From contig NZ_FMCX01000002.1 of assembly GCF_900091555.1 (NCBI RefSeq), positions 496,001 through 560,000 on the forward strand: a stretch of 64,000 nucleotides of DNA. Direction: 5' to 3'. Within the stretch, counting starts at the first letter, position 1, and each line of letters starts with the position of its first letter. The notes under the pieces were generated by a model. That model did not search any database, had not been told where the DNA came from, and saw nothing but the letters and a program-made list of their open reading frames with translations. Positions 8,392 through 21,400 of this stretch are shown here, in pieces. Source of the stretch: Micromonospora mirobrigensis (GTDB lineage: Bacteria > Actinomycetota > Actinomycetes > Mycobacteriales > Micromonosporaceae). Position numbers and translations under genes: made by a program.

Positions 8392-11300
8392 CTAACCGGG
8401 TCGAACCTGGCTTGCTCGCTGCGGTTCGGACTCCCCCGCCCGCTGCCGAGGAATGGTCGGGGCTGCCGGGTGACGGGGACCGTGCCCGGGCGGCGGGGTA
8501 AGGGTTGACGTGTAGGTCTCGCCGTCGATCAGCGGGTTGGTCAGGCTCACTTCGGCAGCAGCCATCCGGTCGTACTCGACGAGGATCAGCTCCTTGGTCC
8601 GGTACGTGCCGTGCTTCGCCTCGTCCTTGCGCTTGACGATCGGGAACGTCTCCATGAGGTAGTCCACATCATCGCGGGAAACCCCGTAAAGGTGCAGGAA
8701 CAGCGCGTCTAGCTCGGCCCGGATAATCGCCCGCCGGCCCTCGTCCCATCGAAAAGGTGGACCTTCGTCGCCAAGATCGCGCGCAAACGGCGCCATGTCA
8801 TGGGAAATAAAGGCCAGCTCCAGGATTCGGGACGAGACCCATTCACTGTGCCGCCTCAGCGAGCTGGGTGTGAGTACGGGCAGTTGTTGCCAGAGGAAGA
8901 TGTTCATCGTAGTCCCGCCAACCTTCTGACGAGTGGCGAAGTCGTGAGCGAACGATGATTGGCATGAAATTAGCGAAGCTAGCAACTGGGGACTGTTGTT
9001 GGAATACATGAGCGGCACTTTGTTGCCAACAGCGGCTTTAGGGAATACGAAGGAAATAGCAGTCCGCTCATTAGTAGAATTGGTGATGTCGCGCCACCCG
9101 AGGAGCCAGTCACGCTTCCAATGCCTGGAGGCAAGCTTCTCGTCTACCTCCCGCTCCCTAACCCAGTAGCGAGGCAACACTACCGCCGCCGCGTCCTGCT
9201 TCTCTTCTAGTCTTAAATCGCGGGTCGTGTCGTCCTCACGATAGGTGGCCCAGCGGTGGTCGTAGTGGTGCAGCATCTTCGCTTCGTAGAGCGGAAGCAT
9301 CTTAGCAGCACCCTTGGCAAACACGTTGCCAGTTAAGGCCCAGCCATCGGATTCGAGTTCCTCCCGCATATGGAAGAGGTGCGACTCATGGGACATATGG
9401 AACATCGTCATGAACGAAACATTCCACGGGTTGCCCGCCGGAGCGCCCTCCTCCACAAGCACTGGCACTCGACGGTAAATGCCGAGCGTGATCTCCGCAT
9501 CGCGACGGGAGCGGAACACGGGGCAGGTGCCGGTGTTCGGATTGAGCAGATTAATTTCCTGAGGGGTGAGCGTGAAAGATTTGCCGGCGTCGGCTAGTTC
9601 GGTGGGATCGTGGAGGAAAAACGCGAACCTGGCAGCCGGTTCGTGGAGCCCGCGCCCGGCGATAGACAGAATCGCAAACTTCATGCGCGAATCGACGGCG
9701 GGGAAAAGACCGCTGCGGTTTTCGAAGTCGTAGAGTGATGTGATCGAGCCATTGGCCACGAGATCCTTGAAGAAGTATTGGGTTCTGGCGTCGGTGGCGA
9801 TCCCTGTAGGAACGATGACACCTGCACGGCCGCCCGATCCGATCAGAAGGCGGCCGGTCTCCGAAAAAACCGCGTAGGTGTTCAGGTTGCCCTGGCCAGT
9901 GAGTGGGACACGGCCCGATCGGCGCAAGAAGTGACTCTCTGCATAGACCGTACGTTTGGCTTCTGCATACTCGTTGTACAGTGACAGTGTGTCGGGGTCG
10001 CACTGAAGCTTGGCGATCAATTTCTTGCGGGCGTCTGCCTTTGAGACTGCGGCGATCGCGGGAGAACGCCGTGCGAAGAATTCCTGTTCCTTGAGTTCTA
10101 TGCTGTCCCAAGGCGGATTCCCCAGAACACAATCGAAGCCGCCAGCCCAACCTGTCGCGGAGGAGACTCCCCGACCGTCCTCCGGTACGGAGAACACCTC
10201 CGGGAACTCCAGGTGCCAGTGGAAGAAGGAGTACTGGTGACGGAGACGGACGATCTCGTCGTGGGTTGCTATCGACGCGCCGTAGGCCGTCGGATCCTCA
10301 AGCGAGCGGAAGACACCGTGTGTAACAGCCCTCGGCGCATCTGGCTTCTTTATCCACATGAATGACGAGCACCAGGCGTCCGCGAGGTACAGAGCGTTGA
10401 CGTAGTCGGGCGACTTGACCCACCTGGCATATTCTACGGCCTGATCGCGGACCTCGCGGAGGGTGCCCGAAGGGGCACCTGCAATGCATCGCACGCTGGA
10501 AGCGAAGGATGCATTGGCGACCTTTACAGCCTTATCCTCGATATCGAAAAGATTCGACTGACCCCGGCGTTCCTCGAGGTTGATCTTTTCCAAAGCTTTG
10601 GCGTGCTTCTTATCGTCACCTTCCGTCGCTATAAACGCCTCGTCGGGGATGCCTCGCTTAAGCAGCGCGGGCGTGGCTCCGATCAGGGAGTTGCCACATT
10701 TCACGTGTGCGTCGAGGAAGCTCAGCGGGTTGCCCGGCTCCAGGGCCTCCATCCAGAGCGACACCTTGGCTAGTTCGACGGCCATCGGGTTGAGGTCGAC
10801 GCCGTAGATGCAGCCGGCGACCACCTCGTGCAGGGCGTGGCGTACGGCGTCGACGGTCGGCTCGGGGTTGCGTTCGCGGACCGCGGCGACCTGCTTGGCG
10901 ATCCGGCGGGCCGCGGCGACCAGGAAGTGGCCGGAGCCGCAGGCCGGGTCGCAGACGGTCAGCGACAGCAGTTCGGAGACGATCGCGTCGGACGGGTCGG
11001 GCTGCCCGGCCGCCGTGGCGGCCTGCTCGCCTCGCTTCACCGCGTCGTCGATCACCGGGTCGAGCGCCGAGTCGAGCAGGCACTCGATCAGCGAAGACGG
11101 GGTGTAGTAGGAGCCGGTGGTCTTGCGGGTGTTGCCGGCGAGTTCGACCAGCTCGAAGGTGCGGTCCACCGCGCTGTGCTTCGGCACCAGCTCCAGCAGG
11201 GACTCATAGATCGAGCCCAACTCCTCCGCGTCTAGGTTGCGGTAGTCGACCGACCGCCAGCGCCGCGAGTCGGTGTCTCGCACCAGCGACAGGTGCCGGA

Positions 11301-12492
11301 TGGCCGTCAGCAGGGCGTCGTTCGACAGCGTCAGGCCGTGCAGCGGGGCGTCGGCGTCGTTGTCGTCGAAGAGGCCGCCGAGGCCGGGCAGGCCCAGCTC
11401 GGGGCGGCCGTTCTCGTCGCCGAGCGCGTCCAGGACGATCCGCAGCGCCTGGTAGAGGTCGCTGTGCGAGGTGCCGCGGCGGCGCCTGGCCTGCGCCCGC
11501 AGCCGGGCGGACGAGAAGTAGCCGGCGTACCGTTCGCGGGCCTGCTCGTCGGCGTCCGGGGCGTGCAGCGCGTCGCGGTCCTCGGCGACGAAGAGGAAGA
11601 GCAGCCGGTAGACCAGGCGCAGCAGGGCGTTGTGCAGGGCCTGCGGATCGACGTCCTCCCGCAACGCGCCGTTGTCGGGGTGCCGCAGGAAGCCGGTGCC
11701 GAGCGCAGTGATCGCGTCCTGGACGCCCTTGCGGAGCTGGTCAAGGGCGCGGGTGCCGGCGGCGATCGCCTCCGCGCGCCACTTCTCCAGCCAGCAGCTC
11801 GACGGGGCCGCGCCGTCGGCGACGTCGAAGCGGGAGACGTGCAGCAGCCGGTAAAGCAGCACGAATTCGCTGAACAGCTCGCCGTCGAAGATCGCCTCCA
11901 GGTCGAACTCGACGTACGCGGCGGTGGCCATCGCGCTGGAATCGCGCAGCAGCCGCAGCTGCCGACCGTTGGTGAGCACACCCCACAGGTGGGCCTCGGA
12001 GCGGTTCAGGCATTCCTGCACCAGCGACTGCGGCGGCACGGTGCCGGCACCGCCCGGTCGCTTGTCCAGCGTGGCGTTCCACGGGGCCAGGTGGATGGGT
12101 GTGTGATTCCAACGGTGGCTGATCGCGAACGTCTTACTGCCGTCGTCCGACGCGATGCCGGCGGCGCCGAGCGCGGCCAGCCGGCCGAAGCCGAGCTCGT
12201 CGAAGAGCGGTTCGAGCCACTGCGTGACCGCCAGGCCGGTGGGATCGGCGGGCGTCTCCGCCTCCGGGGCGACGGGAAGCTTGTCGCGCAGGTCCTTCCA
12301 GATGGACTTGAGGTAGTCCCAGTGCCGTTCGGCGTCGTCGCGCACCGACCGGGAGCCCACCACGCGGTAGTCGGCGGGCTTGGAACCGGTGACGTCCCTG
12401 CCCTCGGCGATTCGGAGCAGCATGTCGGCGGGGATCAACCCGCCGATCGTGTGGACGGCGGAAAAGACCTGGTTGCGAGCGGTGGCGGACAT
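8392..12492 (-). CDS. Eco57I-type N6-adenine DNA methyltransferase, DISARM DrmMI-like
   Basis: A 1366-residue methyltransferase. SAM motif [13 protein letters not shown], lies near residue 515 and catalytic motif IV, NPPWDS, near 791. [12 protein letters not shown] precedes motif I, as in Eco57I and PglX/DrmMI enzymes. The N-terminal 450 residues are helical and include [15 protein letters not shown], a form also seen in type IIG proteins, but I see no nuclease core. It probably protects host DNA in a defence system. The start ATG shares one base with the stop of the SNF2 helicase gene upstream (TGATG), so the two are coupled. Class 1 DISARM pairs such a methylase with an SNF2 helicase, which is the basis of the name. 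PglX of BREX is the alternative, but no other BREX genes are present. Confidence 0.82.
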   Translation of the reverse strand: MSATARNQVFSAVHTIGGLIPADMLLRIAEGRDVTGSKPADYRVVGSRSVRDDAERHWDYLKSIWKDLRDKLPVAPEAETPADPTGLAVTQWLEPLFDELGFGRLAALGAAGIASDDGSKTFAISHRWNHTPIHLAPWNATLDKRPGGAGTVPPQSLVQECLNRSEAHLWGVLTNGRQLRLLRDSSAMATAAYVEFDLEAIFDGELFSEFVLLYRLLHVSRFDVADGAAPSSCWLEKWRAEAIAAGTRALDQLRKGVQDAITALGTGFLRHPDNGALREDVDPQALHNALLRLVYRLLFLFVAEDRDALHAPDADEQARERYAGYFSSARLRAQARRRRGTSHSDLYQALRIVLDALGDENGRPELGLPGLGGLFDDNDADAPLHGLTLSNDALLTAIRHLSLVRDTDSRRWRSVDYRNLDAEELGSIYESLLELVPKHSAVDRTFELVELAGNTRKTTGSYYTPSSLIECLLDSALDPVIDDAVKRGEQAATAAGQPDPSDAIVSELLSLTVCDPACGSGHFLVAAARRIAKQVAAVRERNPEPTVDAVRHALHEVVAGCIYGVDLNPMAVELAKVSLWMEALEPGNPLSFLDAHVKCGNSLIGATPALLKRGIPDEAFIATEGDDKKHAKALEKINLEERRGQSNLFDIEDKAVKVANASFASSVRCIAGAPSGTLREVRDQAVEYARWVKSPDYVNALYLADAWCSSFMWIKKPDAPRAVTHGVFRSLEDPTAYGASIATHDEIVRLRHQYSFFHWHLEFPEVFSVPEDGRGVSSATGWAGGFDCVLGNPPWDSIELKEQEFFARRSPAIAAVSKADARKKLIAKLQCDPDTLSLYNEYAEAKRTVYAESHFLRRSGRVPLTGQGNLNTYAVFSETGRLLIGSGGRAGVIVPTGIATDARTQYFFKDLVANGSITSLYDFENRSGLFPAVDSRMKFAILSIAGRGLHEPAARFAFFLHDPTELADAGKSFTLTPQEINLLNPNTGTCPVFRSRRDAEITLGIYRRVPVLVEEGAPAGNPWNVSFMTMFHMSHESHLFHMREELESDGWALTGNVFAKGAAKMLPLYEAKMLHHYDHRWATYREDDTTRDLRLEEKQDAAAVVLPRYWVREREVDEKLASRHWKRDWLLGWRDITNSTNERTAISFVFPKAAVGNKVPLMYSNNSPQLLASLISCQSSFAHDFATRQKVGGTTMNIFLWQQLPVLTPSSLRRHSEWVSSRILELAFISHDMAPFARDLGDEGPPFRWDEGRRAIIRAELDALFLHLYGVSRDDVDYLMETFPIVKRKDEAKHGTYRTKELILVEYDRMAAAEVSLTNPLIDGETYTSTLTPPPGHGPRHPAAPTIPRQRAGESEPQRASQVRPG

Positions 12493-15425
12493 CAGGCGAC
12501 TCCTCCGGCGGCGGGGGTGGAAGCCGGCAGATAGACATACGCGCCGAGGATGTCGGCGGGCTTCTGCGCGGTGACGGTCAGGCCGCGGACGATCTCGCCG
12601 GCGGCGCTACGCACCCGGCGGTGCGAGGCGAGGAGTTCGGCGGCAAGCTCCTCGCCGTACGCCTCAAGGTGGTCGGTGGCGGCGGGCAGCCCGTCGAGGA
12701 TCCGGCTCATCGTGCGCTCGCCGAAGTCGCGGTCGGTGTTCTCGTCGGCGGTGGCGTCGAGCAGCCTCAGCGCGTCCTCGGTGGGCAGCCAGGTGGCGTT
12801 GTTGGGTGCGCCGGCGAAGGCGAGCAGCCGGGCGTCCTCGGCGACGAGCTGCCGTACGCCGGCCCGGGACGGCAGGGTGAGGTGGAAGCGGTAGCGGACC
12901 AGCAGCAGCGTGGTGCGACCGGTGACGGCCCGGGTCCGGATCACGCCGCAGCGGCGGGCCGGGCGGGGGCCGGCGGCCTTCTCGTCCAAGGCGGCGTTGA
13001 GGACGTAGCCGGCGAGCGCGACCACGGCCGGGTCGGTGCGTACCAGGGCGGCCTCGCCGCGCGCGACGGCTGCCGTGCTTCGGAACGGGACCGGGCGGCC
13101 CAGCTCGACGACGTCGCCGCCGAGCGCTGGGGCAAGGCCGTCGCGGAGCCCGGCGGGAGTGCCGCTCAGCTCCGCGGTGAAGTCCCCGGAACCACCCGGG
13201 TCGTCGCGCAGCACGCCGTCGAGGGCGCGCAGTGACTGGCGTACGAAACCGCGGACCTCCGCCGCCCGGCCGAGCGTGTCGCGGACCGCAGCGACCTCGC
13301 GGGCCACCTCCTCCGGGCGGATGGAGTGCTGGGCAAACCGGGACCGGGAGGTCTTCTCGCGCTCCGCCGCGGACTGCCAGTCCGCAGCCAGGGCGGCGGC
13401 CTTCTTGTCGATCGCCTTGTACTCGTCGACGTCGAAGAGGCTGCCCTGCTCACCGTCACGGCCGCGCAGCAGCAGCCACTCGACGATCGCGTCGGTCACC
13501 CCGGAGGAGGCGGCGTCGGGGACGGAGACGGAGATGCCAAGGTCCTTGCGGATCTGCCGATGCTTCTTGATGAGGACGTCGAGGACCTTGCCGTCGATGC
13601 CGTTGTCGCTGCCGTAGAGGGTGATGACCCGTACGACGTTGCGCTTCTGGCCGTACCGGTCGACCCGGCCCTCCCGCTGGTCGTGGCGGGTGGGGTTCCA
13701 GGCCAGGTCGTAGTGGACGACGGCGTCGAAGTGATGCTGGAGGTTGACGCCCTCGGAGAGGCAGTCCGTCGCGATCAGCACCCGACGGGCGGCGGGATCG
13801 TCGCCGGCCGCCTCGGCGAGCTCCTCGATGCGCTGGATGCGCTGCTGCGGCGAGAGGGTGCCGGTGACGGCCTGCACCACGGTCTTCTTGCCGAGCTTGC
13901 CGTCCAGGTGCTCGGCGACGTACTCGGCGGTGGGGATATAGCGGCAGAAGACGATCGGGTGGTACCCCTCCTTGAGCAGGGCCTTGAGGTGGGTGACCAG
14001 GGCGGCCAGCTTCCGGTCGTCGGTCGGGCCCTCCAGCTGGGCGGCCTGGTCGGCCAGCTCGGCGAGCCGCGCGCCCGCGTCGGCCACGCCGCCGGTCTCC
14101 GCGCCGGGGGCCACGTCGAGACCTTCCAGGGCGTCGCTGTCGGAAAAGTCGCTGGTCAGCGGGGCGCCGAGCCGATCGGCTTCCTCGGCGGTGTCCGCCG
14201 TCGCGGTGGCTGAGCGGGTACGCAGGGTCTGCGCGGCGGCGCGCGGCGAGGACACCAGGGAGCGCAGCAGGGCGATCGCGGACCACCAGGCGATCCGGGC
14301 CTCCCGCCGGCCCTGCTTGTCGGCGGCGCTCACCCGCTCGCTGGCATACGCGATGGCGTCGTCGAGCAGGGCCCGGTAGGCCGGAGACAGCCGGTAGGTC
14401 TCGTCCTTGAAGTGCCGGTCGGCGGGGAACGACGTCTCCTCGGCAAGGCTGTCGTCGGCCAGCCCGTCCTCCCGGGTCAGGTACTGGCGGACGTCGGCGC
14501 GCTTGCGGTGCACGAAGTAGGGGGCGAGCATCCGGCGGCCGGCGTCCGAGCCGAGGTCGACCGTCGCGAGTTCCGGCTTGACCAGGCCCAGCAGGTTCCG
14601 GAAGGCGCTCTCCTTGCCGCTGTGCGGGGTAGCGGTCACCAGCAGCAGGTGCCGCTCGGGGTCGGCGGCCACGCGTTGCAGTAGCTCGAAGCGGAGCTGA
14701 TTCTGCGATGAGGTGTTGTCGTCGGCGGCGACGCAGGTGTGGGCCTCGTCGACGATGACCAGGTCCGGGCAGTGCCGGACGAAGTCGTCGCGGTGCCGGG
14801 TCGACTTGATGAAGTCCGTGGAGACGATCACGTGCGGGTGCTTGTCGAACAGGGACTGGCCCAGGTCCAGACCGCGCTCCAGCCGGGAAACCGTGGAGGC
14901 GAGGACCAGTTCGGCGTCGATGCCGAACTTGGTACGCAGCTCCGCCTGCCACTGCTCGGCCAGTGCCGGTGAGCAGAGCACGGCGAGGCCGCTCGCGCTG
15001 CCCTGCGCCAACAGCTCGCTGGCGATGAGGCCGGCCTCGACGGTCTTGCCGATGCCCACGTCGTCGGAGATCAGCATCCGGACGGTCCTCTGGCGCAGCG
15101 CCATCATCAGCGGCACCAGCTGGTACGCCCGCGGTTCCACGGCAATCCCGGCGAGGGAGCGGAACGGCCCAGCGCCGGAGCGGAAGCCGATCCGCAGCGC
15201 GGACCGGAGCAGGCCCGCCGCCTCGGCGTCGCCGAGGTCGGCCGGTGACGGGTGCGCGAACTGGGCGCTGCTGACGGTCTCGAAGCTCGGGAAGACGGCC
15301 GCGATGTCGTCGTCCGCGCCGCCGAGGGGGCGCAGAACGAGCAGGTCGGGGGCGCTTTCCGGTAGTACGACCCAGTCACGGCCGCGGGCCGTGACGAGGG
15401 AACCGGCGCTGAAGGGGGTGGTCAT
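12492..15425 (-). CDS. SNF2-family helicase, DISARM DrmD-like
   Basis: A 977-residue superfamily 2 ATPase. Walker A is DDVGIGKTVEAGL near residue 122, the DEAH box is VIVDEAHTC near 226, and TATPHSGK is motif III. The second RecA lobe has DCLSEGVNLQ and HDQREGRVDRYGQ near 586, the motif VI of SNF2/RapA-like enzymes. The first 90 residues (GSLVTARGRDWVVL) form a small beta domain. The protein is expected to translocate on duplex DNA with ATP. It lies 53 bases downstream of the kinase-helicase gene and its stop overlaps the start of the methyltransferase gene. With that methyltransferase it matches the DrmD-DrmMI pair of class 1 DISARM. A stand-alone RapA-like helicase is less likely given the neighbours. 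Confidence 0.85.
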   Translation of the reverse strand: MTTPFSAGSLVTARGRDWVVLPESAPDLLVLRPLGGADDDIAAVFPSFETVSSAQFAHPSPADLGDAEAAGLLRSALRIGFRSGAGPFRSLAGIAVEPRAYQLVPLMMALRQRTVRMLISDDVGIGKTVEAGLIASELLAQGSASGLAVLCSPALAEQWQAELRTKFGIDAELVLASTVSRLERGLDLGQSLFDKHPHVIVSTDFIKSTRHRDDFVRHCPDLVIVDEAHTCVAADDNTSSQNQLRFELLQRVAADPERHLLLVTATPHSGKESAFRNLLGLVKPELATVDLGSDAGRRMLAPYFVHRKRADVRQYLTREDGLADDSLAEETSFPADRHFKDETYRLSPAYRALLDDAIAYASERVSAADKQGRREARIAWWSAIALLRSLVSSPRAAAQTLRTRSATATADTAEEADRLGAPLTSDFSDSDALEGLDVAPGAETGGVADAGARLAELADQAAQLEGPTDDRKLAALVTHLKALLKEGYHPIVFCRYIPTAEYVAEHLDGKLGKKTVVQAVTGTLSPQQRIQRIEELAEAAGDDPAARRVLIATDCLSEGVNLQHHFDAVVHYDLAWNPTRHDQREGRVDRYGQKRNVVRVITLYGSDNGIDGKVLDVLIKKHRQIRKDLGISVSVPDAASSGVTDAIVEWLLLRGRDGEQGSLFDVDEYKAIDKKAAALAADWQSAAEREKTSRSRFAQHSIRPEEVAREVAAVRDTLGRAAEVRGFVRQSLRALDGVLRDDPGGSGDFTAELSGTPAGLRDGLAPALGGDVVELGRPVPFRSTAAVARGEAALVRTDPAVVALAGYVLNAALDEKAAGPRPARRCGVIRTRAVTGRTTLLLVRYRFHLTLPSRAGVRQLVAEDARLLAFAGAPNNATWLPTEDALRLLDATADENTDRDFGERTMSRILDGLPAATDHLEAYGEELAAELLASHRRVRSAAGEIVRGLTVTAQKPADILGAYVYLPASTPAAGGVA

Positions 15426-15478
15426 GAGGGGTTCCTTGCGCGTCGTGGTGTTCTGTTGTCGGCGAGGCGGTGAGCGGT

Positions 15479-18400
15479 TCAGCCGCTGGCGTTGGTTCCG
15501 AAATAGTTGGCGTGTTTCGCCGCGATGGCTGCCCAGTCGCCGTTGTGGGGGAAGCGGACGACGTCCCAGCCCCGGTCGTAGAGCCGTTCCTGCGCCTCGG
15601 CATCGCGTTCGGCGACCGCGGCGTGGTCGTGGACCGGCCCGTCGACGAAGACGGCCACGTTGGCACCGGACAGCCGATAGACATAGTCGGGCCGGGCCAG
15701 CGCCTCGGTGACGAAGGTCTGCGCCTCGTCCGGCAGGCGCAGGCCTCGCTGCTTGAGCCAGGTGATGAGCTTCGACTCCAGCGCCGTGTCCGACTGCGCG
15801 GTGAGCCGCTCGAGCTGCTCGGTCCGCGACTCACCCTGACCGGTGGGTGCGGCCTTGCCTGTGGCGATGCGCAGCAGCAGGTCGCGCACCAGGTGACGGT
15901 TGATCGACCGGTGGTTGAGCTGGTTGCCGTAGGTCAGCAGGCACTCGTAGCAGCCCTGTGCGCAGGGACGGTCGGGGTGCGGACCACCCGTGTCGGTGCC
16001 GTCTGGCGCGAAGTGGCAGATCGACAGCGCCTCGGCGGCCGCCCGCGCCAGGGCGTTCGGGTCCGACTGCATGAGCCGCAGCACGCCGGCGCCGCCCTCG
16101 GCCGCTTCGGTGAACAGCATCCGTTCGCGCGGCCCGTCGTTCGGTGGCAGGAGTTCCGTGGCCAGCTCGGAGTCCTCGAGCTCGAAGGCTGCCTCGATGC
16201 CGCGCTCCAGCGCATACATCAGGGAGAGCGCGACCGGTTCGTCGAGCGGCTCGTCGAGCTTGAGGACCATGATGTTGCGCCGGTCCTCCACGTACGGGAT
16301 GACCCGCTTCTTGCGACGCTTCTCGTTGCCGTCGGTGTCGATGAGCGGCATCTCGCTGGAGTCGCCGGAGGCCTCGCCGGCGTCGCGTTCGTTCATCCAC
16401 CGCCCGTCGGCCGGGTCGAGCCAGAAGCCGTCCGGCTCGTCAGTCTTGGACCGGACCCGGCCGATGTTGGTGATGCGGACGGTGGCCGAGTCGCCGTAGG
16501 AGAGGACGGCCAGGCCGCCGACGGCATCCGAGACGATGGCGTCCCGGCGGCCGGGGCGGGCGCCATGGTCGTGGAAGCGGTACGAGGTGACCAGCCGGAA
16601 GCCAGCCCGGCGCCGCTCCTCCTCGTCGGAGGAGATGCGCTCGCGGCGCTTGGTATAGACGGTGTGCAGGTGCAGCAGGCCAGTGGTCCGCTCGCCCAGC
16701 ACCTCACCGCACATCTGGCAGCGGTCGGCGTTCACCTTGATGTCGTGGTGGTAGCCACAGTGGTGGCACCGGCGCGCCTCGCCGGTCACCACGTCGCCGG
16801 CCGCATCCGGGGGCAGTTGGATCCGCGTTACCTGATAGCGCGCACCCTCGTGATAGATCAGGGCGCCCGGACCGAACTCACGGATGGCGAGGAATCGGGG
16901 TCGTTGCAGATAGTCGCCATCACCGAACTTGCGGCCGGTGGTGGGGACGTAGGCGGCGAGCGGCAGCCGCGGGAACGAGTAGCCGGGGAGGAATCCCTCG
17001 CTAGCCAGGTAGCGGTATGGGTTGAAGTCCGACAGCACCGACTTGCTGTCGACGCTCTCGTTCTTGAGTAGGTTGAGCTGGGTTTCGGCCTCCTTGCGGC
17101 GGCCGACGGCGATCCGGCGGTCGCGTTCGGACAGGGTGTGGTCGAGTACCCGCCGATTCTGTTCGGCCTGGTCGACGAGGGCGGCCTTGAACAGGTCGCG
17201 CCAGCGGTCGAAGGCCCGGTCGAACCGCTCGGGCGTGGTGCGGACGGTGTCCTCGATCCACTGGTCGTCCCACCAGCTCGACTGGGCGTACTCGGACAGC
17301 AGGCCGGCGAACACCGTGCGGGCCGCGGCTGCCGCCCGCTCCTGCGACCGGGTGTCGTGCAGCGCGGCCGTCATGTGGTCGTGCAGCGCCAGGGCAGGGT
17401 TTGGCCGGCGGGAATCCTCCGGGTAACTGATGTCGATGGTCTCGGGTATGGCACGCCCGAGCTTGATTCCCGCCTCGGCGAGCCAGATGGCCTGCACGTG
17501 GGACCGGACGAGGTCCTCGTTGGCCAGATCCAGGCGCGGTGGCGCCACCGCGCCGGCGACCATCCGGGCGGAGCGGCGGAAGTAGTACTGGTCGTGGCTG
17601 TTGCCGGTGGCGCAGTACGTGGTGACCAGCGCCGGCTGACCCGACCGGCCGGCCCGGCCGCTGCGCTGCGCGTAGTTCGCGGGCGTGGGCGGGACGTTGC
17701 GCATCATGACGGCGTTGAGTTCGGAGATGTCGACCCCGAGCTCCATGGTCGGCGAGCAGTAAAGCAGCCTGAGCTCCGCCTTGCGGAATGCTTCCTCGCG
17801 CCTCTCCCGCTCGGCCGGGTCGACCTGGGCGGTGTGTTCGCGGGCGGTCAGGCCAGCGAGGGTCCCCGCAGCCTCTTGGTAGAGGTCGCGGAAGAAGGTG
17901 TTGACCCGGGGGCCGTCGCCGCTGGCGTAGGTGCGGGTCAGCGGGTCGTGAGTGCCGATCTCGCCGGAGCCGGCCCGCCAGATGAGGGACGCGGCCGAAA
18001 CGCGGTAGCCGGTGGCACTGGCGCCGGCGGGCCGACGGAAACGGCCGGCCCGTGGCGGCGCGGCGTCGATCCTGGTGATCACGCTGGCGTTCGCCAACAC
18101 CTCGAGGAGATCGACGATCACCTGCTGCGCGTCGTCGAAGCCGAGTTCCTTGCCGAAGTGCACCCGTCGCAGGTACTTGCCGAACTTGCCCCGCCCGGAG
18201 AGGAAGAGCCCCGAGCGGTCTATGCCCGGCCTGGACGGCTGCGGGTAGGCGGTGCCAACCTTGGGAGCATCGCTCCCGGACAGTACCCACGGGTCGATCA
18301 GGCGCTCCTCGCTCGCGCGCTGCAGCGAGTCGAAATCGTCCCGGAAATACTGCACGTCGATGGCGAGCGACCGGCGCATCTCGTTCAACAGCGCCCGCAT

Positions 18401-21400
18401 GATCTCGACGCGCTGGCCGGGCTCCGCGCCGCGCAGGGCGTCGTGGCTCTTCGACCAACGCTCCTGGTTCTGCGCGAGCCAGTCGAGGTCCTGGTAGTCG
18501 ATCTCCAGCAGGCCGGTCTGCTCCAGGTTGGGCATGGTGATGCGCCAACCCCGCTCGAGGTCCAGATAGAGACGGAAGGCAACGACATCGCGCAGCGTCT
18601 TGGCGGCGTTGCGTGCCATCGAGGGCGGCAGGTCGTCGCCCCGCGCGTAGTCCGCGACCTGCAGACCCAGGGCGGCGGTCACGTCGGCGGCCAGGTCCTC
18701 GTGATTGATGCCTTCCTCACCGGCGTCGAGCGCCGCCTTGTACAGCGCTCCCCGTAGTTGGGTGATCTGCACGAAGTCGTTGAAGTGGCCGGCCTGCAGG
18801 GAGGCGTCCTGGCGGTTGTCGACGAAGGTCAGCAGCTTGCGGGCCTTCTTGTCGAGTGCCTCCGGCGGTGCGCTCATGAGGGAGCGCACGATCGAGGCAG
18901 AGACCAGCGAGGTGGCCGAGGAACGGCCCTCCTGATCGAGGGTGGCGAGCTTGGCGAAGTCCTTGCCCCTGGTCTGCTCATAGCTCACCCCGCAGTGGGC
19001 ACAGAAGAGGAACGGAGAGGGAATGAAGGCCGCCTTCAGCGCCCCACGCCCCTCGTATCCGTACGGGTCGACGGTGACCGCGACCGGCAGCCGCTCTCGG
19101 TAGGAACTGCGGACGGCCTCCTGCCCGTTGTCGTCGATCTCGAGCCAGGACTCCGGGATGCGCCGGCCTTCGATGGCCTCCTCCCGCGTCGTCGGCCACG
19201 GCCGGTCCGTGTCGATGTAGAGGTAGCCGTCGGTGGCCTTCCCGCCCGTGGCGACGATGTCCCGGCGCGGCTCGTAAATGACGTTGCCGTCACGGGTGGT
19301 GCGCCAGACCGTCAAATACTCCTGGCCACATTCGCGACAGAAGGCGAGCGGCAGCAGGATCTTCCCGTCCGAGCCGGGCAGAACGAGCTGGTAGTCCCGG
19401 GTGAGGTGGCGGGTGAGCTCGTCCTCCAGGGTCACGTAGACCGTGTCGCCCTTGGAGAGGAACTGGTGCAGCCGGAAAGCGAACAGAGGTCGCTCGGTAA
19501 CGGGGTGCCGCGCCTCAGAGCCGGCCTTCAGGGTGCGCCGGATGGCCCGCGCACAATCCGCAGCGGTCAGGCCGCTGGCCTCGGCCAATTCGACCGCGGC
19601 GTCCTCGATTTTGGCGGGTCTCTGACGCACGAGATGCCCGGCGGCGTCCACAGCGAGGCCGAAGCGGGTCTCGATCCAGCGCGCCAGCGGATCATTGACG
19701 AGATCGCCGTAGGCACGCGGTGCGCCGGGCGCCCGCAACCGCTCCGCAGGCACAGTCCCGGGGGCCTCAGCCGTCGCACGAACGAGCGTCTCGCCGATGA
19801 CGTTCGCCGGCGTGACCTCGGTGCCGAACAGGGTGCTGGCGACCCGCGCGACGACCGCCCGCTGGTCGTCGATGGTGCCTTCGCTGGAGATGGTGGCGGA
19901 GGTGCCGATGCACTGCAGCTTCTCCGCCTCGCAGGCCTCACGCACCCGGCGGATGAGCAGGGCCACATCGGCGCCCTGGCGGCCGCGGTACGTGTGCAGC
20001 TCGTCAAAGACGAGGAACTCCAGCCCGCTGGCCATCTTGATCAGCGACCGCCGGTCGTCCGGACGGGTGAGCATCAGCTCCAACATCACGTAGTTGGTCA
20101 GCAGGATGTCCGGCGGGTTGTCGCGGATCTCTTTACGCCGCTCGTCACTCTCCTGGCCGGTGTACCGCGCATACGTGACCGGCTCCCGGCCGGCCCCGTA
20201 ACCGTCCTGGAGGTACTTGTCGAGCTCCTTGAGCTGACTGTTGGCCAACGCGTTCATCGGGTAGACGATGATCGCCCGTACCCGCTTCGCCGCCTTCGGC
20301 CCCTCCTGCTGACGCGCCTTGAGCACCTTGTCGACGATCGGCACGATGTACGACAGCGACTTGCCCGAGCCGGTGCCGGTCGTCAGAACGTAGGAGGCGC
20401 CGGACTGCGCTCTGGCGATCGCCTCGCGCTGGTGCTGGTGCAGGGTCAGCGAACGACCGTCGCAGGTGGTGCCGCCTTCGGTCTTCCTGGCCTGGAAGAT
20501 CCGGGCACACTCCTCGTGCAGCACCCCCTGACTGACGAGTTCCAGGATGGAGCCGCCCGAGGCGAAGAACGGGTTGAGCGACAGCCATGGATCGGGCCAC
20601 TGCGATTTGGCGTCCAGGTCGTCCTCGACAAACGCGGCGATCCGGTCGTCTCGGATGATCGTGCCGCCCTCAGTGAAGGCACGGTAGTCCTTGATGAGCC
20701 GCTCATGCACCCCGAAGACGTCCATGCCGGCACCGCTCGTGTCGACGGGAACGCTGTCCTCGGCAGGGGCCGGCGACGCGGCGGCGACGGCGCCGCCACG
20801 CGTGTCCGTCAGGTATCGCACCGGGTTGAAGGTTTCCCAACCCGGAACCGTGTCGCTGCCCTTGGTGAAAGTCAGAAGCGCCTCGCGGACGCTCACCGCG
20901 TCCGCCGGACGGTCGACGGGGTCCTTGGCCAGCAGACGGGCGATCAGCCTCGCCATGTCCTCCGGCACATCCGAGCGCATCAGCCGGATCGAGGGCACCG
21001 GCTCCTCGAGGTGCTTCTGGTACAGCTCGTGAGCAGACTCGCTCAGGAAGGGCGGTACTCCGGTCAGCAACTCGAAGAGCACGCAGCCCAGCGCATACAG
21101 GTCGGCCGCCTGGGTGACGGCTGCGGCGAGGAACTGCTCGGGCGCCATGTACCGGGCGGTACCGACGGTGACCCCCGTGCTGGTCACCCTGCCGGATTCG
21201 CCGTCTTCAAGGATTCTGCCCATCCCGAAGTCCAGCACCTTGATCGCGCCGGTGCGCAGCAGCATCACATTGGAGGGCTTTAGGTCGCGGTGCACGACGC
21301 CGCCGCCGTGTGCCGCCGACAGTCCATCGGCAATCTGGGCACCTACTGCGGCGACCCATGAGATGGGCAGCTGTGGGTGCTCTGACATGAGATCCCGCAG

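Noticed and set aside
8300..8410. tRNA-like attachment site near TGGTTCGAGGA
   Set aside because: The T-loop-like word occurs, but no tRNA fold, direct repeat or integrase is present.
8392..12492. BREX PglX
   Set aside because: The methylase fits PglX in general form, but no brxC/pglY, pglZ or brxL genes are present, while an SNF2 helicase is coupled to it.
15470..17071. Long plus-strand open frame of about 530 codons opposite the kinase-helicase gene
   Set aside because: It is antisense to a protein with clear domain motifs, and its translation is Gly/Val/Asp/Arg-rich without motifs.
18758..21283. Plus-strand open frame of about 840 codons
   Set aside because: It mirrors the kinase-helicase coding strand and has the composition of a GC-rich shadow frame.
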